A DNA stretch of 13,564 nt from CAZTWC01 sp964617105 [NCBI: uncultured Myxococcia bacterium] (GTDB lineage Bacteria > CAZTWC01). The stretch covers positions 1 through 13,564 of the forward strand of contig CAZTWC010000079.1 in assembly GCA_964617105.1 (NCBI GenBank), read 5' to 3'. The translations under genes and the position numbers were made by a program. Shown here in pieces: positions 1-9,700 of this stretch. Each line of letters opens with the position of its first letter. Within the stretch, counting starts at the first letter, position 1. The notes under the pieces are model-generated. The model was not told the DNA's origin and did not search any database. It saw only the letters and a list, made by a program, of their open reading frames with translations.

Positions 1-759
1 GAGGAGAATGGCAGCATCAATGTAAGCGGCAAAGGCTATTCTGGTGGACTGCCCAATACGCCGGATATTAACCTAATCAATGGTGCTACTCTGGATAATG
101 TGCGGGAAAATGGCGCTTTGGCCCAGGGTGATACCTCTGGCAAGGCTCAGGGCGGCAATCACGGTGGTTTGGGCGGCTTTAATCCCCAGGGCAGGTATGG
201 CAATATGTACGCTCCTTTCCTGCCTGGTGGCGGTGGAGGCCGGGGCCATTACTCTATGGGCGCCGGCGGCCACGGCGGAGGCGCTGTCCGTATTGAGGCG
301 CGCACTATCCGGCTGGATGGTCATATTTATGCCGATGGAATTACCGGCAGTGGCGACAGCGCTCAGGATTTTTATGGCGGCGGTGGTGGGGCTGGCGGCT
401 CTATTTGGCTGCAGCCTTTGCCCGAAGTGGTCAACTACCGGGGTACGGATGAGAATGTGGGCGGCGATGACCAGACCCTGGTGCTTACCAACAATATCCG
501 CGACAAGAGCCAGGGGCGTAATGTTCACGCCCGGGGCGGGTATGGCGGTCATGTCAAGACCACCAGCCGTTGGGGCGGTTCTGGCTCTGGCGGACGAATT
601 GCCATCTACTATTCCCATCGGGATATCAAGATAGACTACAGTGTCCGTCCCGGAGACCGCCGCTATAATTCCGGTGACGAAGGGAGAGCCGGTACTATTT
701 ATCTGGCCAGGAATGACCAGGATTACGGCACCCTCTTTTTTCGGGATGAGGGTACTCCT
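1..759 (+). repeat. Glycine-rich module copy 1 (5' end at or beyond the window edge)
   Basis: Opens with NGSINVSGKGY, the module-start pattern, then HGGLGG, GHGGGAVRIEA, GGGGAGGSIWL (Ala codon at 391), SGSGGRIAIYY and the closing YGTLFF. It is divergent from the later copies and has a longer segment between GAGGS and GGRIA. The small beta-rich domain that follows it is at about 799-1050 and carries two extra cysteines. Confidence 0.8.
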
Positions 760-3700
760 GAGTGGATATCCAAACAAACCGAGCTCTATGGCATTAGTAC
801 CAAAAAGATAGTTTCTGTAGAGGGCGGCAAGATCACTCTGGATACCGACAAAATTCCTGTGCTGAATGGACACGGTTTGTTAAAAGGCGCCTTTTTAAGC
901 CCTCATTCCAGACCAGAGGTGAACTGTCCGATTTTGGACAACGATGCCACTAGTATAACTATTGGGGTTAGCAGTAAGTGCGCTGGCAGCGACCTGGATC
1001 TTTTCCAGACTGACACTGAGGTGGTGGTGGTCTATATTGTAAAAGATATTTGCTGGCTGCAAAATTTTGATCAAAGTTGCTCCAATAGTTATGGCACCTC
1101 CTACTTATCTACCAATGCCCGCTTCTATTTGGATGATCCGCTTAAATCGATTGAGGGCGACGGGTACAAGGTGCAAAAGAAAGACGCCTGGAGCGTGCAT
1201 GGTCTCTATATTCCCAACCTGGTTCACTATGAGCAGTACGAAGGATACTTGCAAAATTACGACACCATCTACTCCTCCCGGCCGTTGAAAAGAATTACCG
1301 TCAAACGGTACCGGGCTTACGTGAGAATTCACCGCCAGGAGGTGGAGGAATTTTATCTGGAAGACACTGATAAAAATGCTGACTATCCCTTTGTAAACTA
1401 CCTCAACTGCGGAAAACTCTACCTGAAAAATTCCGGTTTTGCTTTTAGAGAGATCAACTGTGGACAGATAATCCTAAACAATTCCAAAGTATATGCCAAG
1501 CATATGCCGGAAAAGAGTGCTGATGACAGTAGTTGGGGGTCATCAGATGGCGCCCGGTCAGCCAAAATAATCGCCCAGGAGATGAATGTAGACTCCAATA
1601 GCGAAATTTGGGCCAGGGATCGGGGTTACCGAAAAACCTATACTAACCAATACCAAAAGCATACTACCTATTATGCCGGTCATGGCGGTGACGGTTATGA
1701 CGGCAAGGTCAAGGCTTACGGCAATGTTTACTATCCCCGCCAGCCCGGTTCTGGCTCCAATACTAATCACGGCGGCGGTTCTTTTGAGATCAATATCTCT
1801 GGCCTGTTTCTGTTAGACGGCACTATCTGGGCTGCTGGTTGGGGGCACGCCTCTGGCGGCAGTGTGTATATAGATATGCAGGGAACCGGTACTATCCAGG
1901 TCACAGATGGCGCCGGATATATCCGGTCCTACTCTGACAACCAGGGATCTGGCGGCCGTATCTCGGTGGTAAATTATGTCTCTAAACTGCCATCAGACCT
2001 CTATCTCTATTCTTTTAGCACAGATAATGATTACTCCGCCCAGGGGACCTCATTTTTTCGGCCAGCCGGTGACAAATACGGTACTTTGGTAGTGGATAAC
2101 CATAACCGTCGAGGGATAACAGCGGTACTGCCACTTTTACCTTCTGGACAGATAATCTCTTTTGGAGATAAAAACAATACCATAAATGATGAAAATGCCA
2201 CTTTTCCTATGGAAGATCTACCAAAAGGCAGTATCGACTTGAAGAAGTATTACTTTAAATTTACTGATAAAGATGGAAAAGTCAGGTACCTGAAGGCAAC
2301 TGGCAACAGCGAGCAACAGTTAGAGTTGGAATTACCCTATGGGGTGGAGAAACTGTCAGATATCTTTGAGGTGGGCGCTGATTACCAGGGTGTGTATGTC
2401 TTTCAACGGGTTGATTTAGAACGTAAGGGAAAAATCAAGAGTTTATCGCCAATAGTGATTATGGAAGGGGAAAAGGATGAGCCGGAAACTCTGGTGATCA
2501 ACAGCGACATGAATGTTCCGGCCTTAATAATCCCGGAAGGCACTAAGAAACTGGTGGTAAATAGCAGTAATCTCAGAGTTACCGATCAAATTAAGGTGGA
2601 ACAGTTGGAGGGAAATTCCGCTTCCATCAGTATTGATAAACTAAGTGTTGACACAGTTCAGTTGCAGGAAAGCAGCCTGACCCTGACCGATCTTACCGGT
2701 TTTGACAGTGATCAAGTATCCACATTAAACCTCAAGGGGAGTTCGAACCTGAAACAAACTTCAGCCGGAGATTTTCCTGGCCTCTTTGTGGTGCGGGTCA
2801 AAAACTTATTGGTAGAAGTCAACTCCCGGGTTGATGCTGACGGCAATGGTTACCGTTTTGCCGAACATGCCACTGAGACTTATGCTCCGGGCCCGGATGG
2901 CAAACCCCACGGCACCAGCCGGTCCATCGGCGCCATGCACGGCGGGCTGGGCGGCAACAACAGCAGTTATCACCGTACCTATGGCGATTTTCGGGCTCCT
3001 ATATATGGCGGAACCTCGGGTCATAATTACAGTCCCAACCACAACTACAATTCCCGTTGGCGCAGCCGTGGCGGTGGAGCGCTCAAGCTGGAGATATCGG
3101 AGAAACTGGAGTTGGAGGGAACTGTCAGCGCCAATGCGCACCAGCCCAGTGACTACAATAGTTGGGAAGCCCTTTCCGGCGCCGGCGGCAGTGTTTGGGT
3201 CACTGGTCTTGACAGCGCTGTTTTCAGCGGCAGCGGCAAAATACAGGTCAATGGCGGTCGGGCCAGAGGCCGGGCCGGTGGTGGCGGCCGGGTAGCGGTG
3301 CGTGGTTTTACCGGCGATATCTCGACCTGGGATTTGCAGGCCCGCGGCGGTTATAGCGATTCCAAAGAGGGTGGCCGGCACGGTGGAGCAGGCACAGTAT
3401 TTGTCCAGGCCAAAGACCAACCCCGTGGTGATTTAAAAGTTGACAACAATGCTCTCAGTTCCACTGCCTGTGCCACTTTTGGCGCCAATATCCAGGGAGA
3501 GATTGTCGAGGTTGGCAAAGATAGTGTTAAACTCAAGAGTACCAGCACCGGCCGTGGCGCCAACTTTATGGAGCCCAACCAAAATTTTGATGGTTTGAAA
3601 GGATTCCAGGTGCGGCTGAGAACCGCTGGGTCTTTCAAGGATTATACTATTGTTACCAACACGGCTGATACCTTGACCATGGCGGTTGGCGACGATGATC

Positions 3701-6700
3701 TGACTCAATTGTTTGCCGCAGGAGATCTGGTGATCTCCCTTTTCAACCTCAACCGGATCGATATTAAGAGCAATAGTAAATTTTTCTCTGATGGCTTGAT
3801 ATCCGTGGATACAGTGGAGTTGCAGGATAGCAATTTATACCTGAATGAGATCACTGGTTTTGGCAGTGACCAGGTTTCTGTTTTGAACATAAAGGGATCC
3901 TCGAGGCTGAAACAATCCAGTGCCGGCGACTTCCCCGGACCTTTTGTGGTGCGGGCCAATAATCTGTTGGTGGAGGCTGGTTCCTATATAGATGCAGACG
4001 GCAATGGTTACCGTTTGGCTGATCATGCCACCGAAATCTATGCTCCGGGGCCGGATGGCAAACCCTACAGTGCCAGCCGGTCCAAAGGCGCTCTGCACGG
4101 CGGGCTGGGCGGCGGCAACAGCGATTATCATCTCTCTTACGGTGATTTTCGTGCACCAGTTTATGGTGGTACTTCCGGCAATAATTACAGTCCTAACCAC
4201 CACTACAATTCCCGTTGGCATAGCCGGGGTGGTGGAGCGCTCAAACTGGAGATATTGGAGAAACTGGAGTTGGAGGGAACTGTCAGCGCCAACGCGCACC
4301 AGCCCAGTGATTACAATAGTTGGGAAGCTCTTTCCGGCGCCGGCGGCAGTGTTTGGGTTAACGGCATGGGTAGTGCTGTTTTTAGCGGTAGCGGCAAAAT
4401 AGAGGCCAATGGCGGCCGGGCCCGGGGACGGGCCGGCGGCGGCGGCCGGGTAGCGGTGCGTGGTTTTACCGGTGATATCTCTGCCTGGAATCTGAAGGCC
4501 CACGGTGGTTACAGCGATTCCAAAGAGACGGCTCGGCACGGTGGAGCGGGCACGGTATTTGTTCAGCCCAAAGACCAGGCTTACGGCGATTTAAAGGTTG
4601 GCAACAATGGCAACCGCTCCAACTCCTACGCCACCTCTGGGGCCAATATTCATGCTGAGATAGCGGAAGTGGAAAAAGATAAAGTGAAAATAGCGGTTAT
4701 TGGCCGGGGCAGCATTTTTATGGAGCCAAATGACAAGTTCGGCGCCCTGAAAGGATTTCCAGTAAGATTGGTGGCGGCCGACAATAGTTTCAAGGAATAC
4801 ATCATTAGCGCCAATACGGCCGATACTCTGACTCTGGAGGTGGGCGATGATGATCTCACCCAACTGTTTGCTGCCGGTGATTTGGTGGTTTCTGCGTTCA
4901 AACTCAAGCGAGTGGATCTTGATAGTCAGGGCTTTTTTCTCACAGACGGTTTGCTGGAAATATCGAATCAAATGGAGATCAAGGGCAGCGGCCGTTTGGT
5001 TGCTTTTGGGGTCAAAGCAGACCAGTTAACCCTGGAAAGTGCTGACTCATATATCAAAAATATAGACTTGTCAGACCATATGACCATTAAAAACGGAGGT
5101 ATTCTTTACAGTTATATCGGTTACTCTTCGCTGAAATTGGTTCGTTACTGGCAGCCTAGACTGGAAATTTTCACCAAGGATTTCACCATCGAAGAAGGTG
5201 GTAAAATCGATTTGAGTAATCGTGGTTATCCCAAGCCGGCCGACTGCAGTAAAAGTCGCTATTCACTTGGCCCAGATGGTAAAAATGGCCTTCTACATAT
5301 TGATCATGGCGCCAGCCATGGCGGGGTGGGCGGTGCCAACAGCTATTGGTATAGAACCTATGACGATCCTCAATATCCTCTGTATGGAGGTATCTCAGGA
5401 CGTTGTTACAGCACTAACAATGCCCACCTTCACCATAGCGGTCAGGGTGGTGGCGCCTTAAAACTTGAATTTGCCGGCATTGGAACTATTGCGGGATCCA
5501 TTTTGTCAGATGGTCATCCCAGCAGTGACGCTAACAGTAGTGCTTCCTCTGGCGGCGCCGGCGGTTCCATCTTACTGGATGGTAAAAACAGTGGCGCTTT
5601 AACTATAACCGGCGCCATAAAGGCCAGGGGCGCTTCAACGCGGCATCGGGCAGGCGGCGGCGGCCGGGTGGCGCTCATAAACTTTAGCGGCGATATAGAA
5701 CAGGCTACTCTGCTAGCCTCTGGTGGCAATTATGGTAATTCCGATTCTACCCATCGGGCCAGTGCCGGTAGTGTGTTTCTTAGAAAAACCGGCCAGGAGT
5801 ATGGTGATTTTATTTTGGATAATCAAAATAGCAACTCCGGCCGCTGGTCCCCTGTAGGGATGTATTTCCGAAAACAACACCGCAAATTTGCCAAGATCTA
5901 TGCGGTGGGTGAAAATACAGTTCAAATTGAGGATGGGCTCTTACGTGAACCTGTACCCGAGAAGGGATTCTATGGTTTTGTTGGCCAACAGATTAGACTT
6001 TTTGACCATGCTGAGAAGAATGTAAGAGTTTTCAAGATAATCTCCCATGATGCCAACACCCTGACTCTGGACACCAAAGGGGAAGATCTGACTGGTATTT
6101 TTAAGGTGGATGATCGGATTCAACCCTATTACCAATATAATAATGTAATAGTTAAAAATAGTGCCCGTTTTATCACCGATTCGTTTTTAAAGGCTGAAAA
6201 GGTGGAGTTTGACCAGGGAATAGCCCACAATAGCGCCAGTTATTTTCAGGTGAAGCAACTTAGCCTGGTCAAATCCACTCTGCAAGGTGAAGAGGTCACT
6301 GTGGAGGCAGAGGACGTATCCATAGACCTGGATTCCAAGTTCGATGTCACTGCCGGAGGTTATCTAAAAGGCGACTGCTCCACCGACAAACGCGGTTACG
6401 GCCCTCCGGGCGATCAACGCTGGGGAAGCCACGGCTGGGGTGCATCTCACGGTGGACTGGGTTCGCACGAAAACCGGGTGAACATGAGTTATGACTTTTT
6501 CTTTGCTCCCTACCTGGCTGGCGCGGCTGCTGACTGTTACAGCACCAACAATGCTCACCATTACATCAGCGGCTACGGCGGCGGCGTGGTAAAGATGGTT
6601 GTTTCCAAGACCCTCTCCCTGGCTGGCTCAATCAAAGCCAACGGCGGCCAGCCATCTGATCCCAATAGCAGTTCGCACAGGGCCGGGGCTGCCGGCAGTA

Positions 6701-9700
6701 TCTGGCTGGACGGTAAAGACAGCGGAGTTTTTAGTGGCAGTGGAACTATCCAGGCTATTGGCGGTTGGGCCCGCGGATTAAGCGGTGGCGGCGGGCGTAT
6801 CGCCATCACCAACTACCAGGGTGATATCAGCAACTATACGGTTAATGCCCATGGCGGTTCCCATGTGAATCTGAGTATGGGAGGCGGGGCTGGCACCATT
6901 TATACCGAAGCGGCTGGTCAGAGTTATGGACAACTCAAGGTGGACAATAATGATGTAAACGGTAATTACACCGGTTTGGGCGGCCCTCGCAAGAGTGTGG
7001 TGGAGGCGGTGGAAGCTGGAATGGTTACTCTGGAGAACCGGGGCGGGTATTTGCGCATGTATGAAAAGGATAGTCAAAACCAAACCGTCTTTTACCTGCG
7101 TTTGGTCTCTGGCAATGGAAATGGTGAATACCGGATTAAGTGGGTGGATGGTAACCGTTACGGCCTGGAGGATAGCCAGGGGGATATTGTTACCTTGTTT
7201 AAGACGGGTGATACTGCTGAGCCAATTTATAAACTCAAAGAGCTTGATGTTGTGAAAAATGGAAAACTAATGCCCTCGGAGGGCTATGTGCTGGATCTGC
7301 ACGATGGCGGTCAGGGATTGGATTTGGATGGCCAGAGTCTGCAGTTGGCGGGTCTGATAACTTCAGGGGATATCTCTCTGAAAAACAGCACCCTGACTGC
7401 GGGAAAGATTGTGGCTCGGAATTTGATTCTACAGGGCAGTAAAATATATTCACCCTCCACTCCAGCGGATGGCCGGCCGGTTGGATTGAATATCAACGCT
7501 GATGACTTGCAACTGGATGCCGGTTCTTTGATCTCAGCCAATGGCCGGGGATACAACGGCGGCAATAATTCTCACAAATCAGGTTACTGTTACAAAGGCA
7601 AGAGTTGCGCTCCTGAGTATCACGCCGGTTCCCATGCCGGGATCAACTTGCGGAATACCCATGCCTACGACCGGGCCTATGGCAATTTCTATTTCCCAGT
7701 TACCTTTGGGGCTGGCAGTGGCAACTATCACGGCCATGGCTATCGTGGAGGTGGGGCTATCCGGCTCAAATTGGGTGGAAACTTAATTCTGGATGGTAAG
7801 ATAACTGCCAATGGTTCCGGTAATCGTTCCTACTCCTCTGGTGCCGGCGGCTCGATTCTGATCGAGATGTCGGGTGGTGGTAAAATCGAATCTCCGGCGC
7901 AAACCGGTAAAATCGAGGCTCGCACCTGGTTTGATGAGGCCAACAACTATATTGGCAACTATCAGGGCGGTAATGGCTATATCACCCTGCGTGGCTACAG
8001 CGAACTGGACAGCGATTTAAGACTGAACGTGTTGCCCTTGACCTGGAACCGTCATAACCGGGCCGCATCAGTGGGAGTCATCTACCTGAAACCATCTGGT
8101 TCCACCTATGGAACCTTAAAAGTTGACTGCGAAAATTTCAGCAATGGCGGTCAGAGCGTATGGAGCCAGGCGCCGGCAATCAGTGAAATAGGCGTAACCT
8201 CTCAGGTGGTGGAAAAGGTGGCTGGCGGCTTGAGACTTGCTCAAGATGATCTACCGGTCACCAACCATGTTGCCAATGAATATGGCCTGGAGGGATTGTA
8301 CGCAGAGGTAAAAGGCAGTTGGGGCAGCGCCATGTTCCTGGTGACCAATTCCAGTTCTGACACTATCTTTTTAGAGGGCAGCCTAGACAATGTGCAGGTA
8401 GGCGACCAGGTGCGGACAGTGCACCAGTTCGATAGCCTGGACCTTAATAACCGCGGCCGGATTCATTTTATGAATTCTGCTGTCAAAGTGGATAACCTGA
8501 CCCTGGACAAGTATGTCTATCTGGGTCTTCATGAGGGGATTTTTAAGAACCTTACCATCAAGAACGCGGTTGTTTCCACTTTTCCGGCCTGGGCCAGCAA
8601 GAAGAAACTGTTCCCTCTTAATCTTCAGGTGGATAACCTGGTGGTGGAGAGCGGCGGCGATATCCACGCCGATGGTTGTGGTTACCCCGGAGATACTAGC
8701 AATGCCGGTGGCTATGGCCCGGGATTTGGCCGGCTGGCCAAAAACATGGCCGGATCCCACGGTGGTTTTGGTGTGGGCGGTGAGAGAAAGCATATCTACG
8801 GCCGCTATGACCGGCCCCTGACCGCAGGTTCTTCAGGCGGATACAACGGCCAAAGCGGCGGCGCCGGCGGTGGAGTGATCCATATCAAGGCTTCCCAGTC
8901 TATGGTCAATGATGGACGGATCAGAAGTAATGGCCATACCCGCAACCGGTCGGGCGCTGGTGGGTCGATTTTGCTGGAAGCGTCTAATTTTGACCTGACC
9001 GGCAGCGGTAAATTCGAAGCCTATGGCGGTGGTGCCAGCAACCACGCCCGGGGCGGCGGCGGCCGGATCGCTGTTTTAGGCGCTAAAACGATCTCCTCCA
9101 ACCTCTCTTTCAGTGTGAGGGCCGGGTACAGGGATTCGGAAAACAGTACCATTTCTTCGGGAACCTACTATTACCAACTGGCCTCGGAACAGAATGGGAA
9201 CTTACGGGTACCATCTTCCGGCAGTCCCACTTACACCTGGCTGCCAGGGATGGGGACCTACAAGATAAAGTTGGTTGATTTTCCGGTGATTACGCTGATG
9301 AACTCTGACGGTTCGGAGGTGGATGATTTGCCGGTTACTGACCCGGACAACGGGTTGGCGGGCTTCAAAGGTATCTACATCCAGGCGGAAACCGCAGCCG
9401 ACACCTGGCGTGGTTTCAGGGTCAAGAGCAGCGGCGCTAACACTTTGCTGTTGGATGAAAGTGATTTTTCGGGTGAGTTGAAAGCAGGCCAAAAGGTGGA
9501 AGGATTGATCGATTTGGCCAGTTTGAACACCAATGACAATGCCCTGATGCTATCTGACTCCAAGTTGGCCGACAGCGTGGATATCTCCGCAATGGACAGT
9601 CGGATAACCCGGGTGACCTCCGGCAGCCAGACATTGGCTTTTTATGCGGTGACGGCTAACTATAATCATAGCCGCGAGATGTGCCAATACCTGTTTGGCG

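Larger units (their letters stand above)
2641..4953 (+). repeat. Recent tandem duplication of one whole unit (2641-3798 and 3799-4953)
   Basis: The two halves start at equivalent SVDTVxLQ codons and both run to FFxxDGL-type codons. The offset is exactly 1158 bases (386 codons) through the module. It becomes 1155 in the downstream domain because of small in-frame indels around 3535-3650. Bases 3100-3200 and 4258-4358 differ at only three of 101 positions, all synonymous third-codon changes. Other copies do not match each other at this level, so this is a late, in-frame unit duplication or a gene-conversion tract. Confidence 0.92.

Noticed and set aside
80-634. Overlapping + strand frame in another phase within the giant gene
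   Set aside because: Low-complexity Ala/Val/Arg product expected from shifted glycine codons; no start signal or recognisable domain.
73-873. Long open frame on the - strand opposite the first glycine-rich module
   Set aside because: It mirrors Gly/Ala-rich codons of the + strand gene, has no ribosome binding site or domain, and similar antisense frames recur opposite other repeat copies.
3835-4539. Antisense frame of 234 codons opposite module 4, with a counterpart opposite module 3 (2806-3420)
   Set aside because: The two resemble each other only because the + strand copies are duplicated; composition is the Ala/Thr/Pro-rich reverse of glycine codons.
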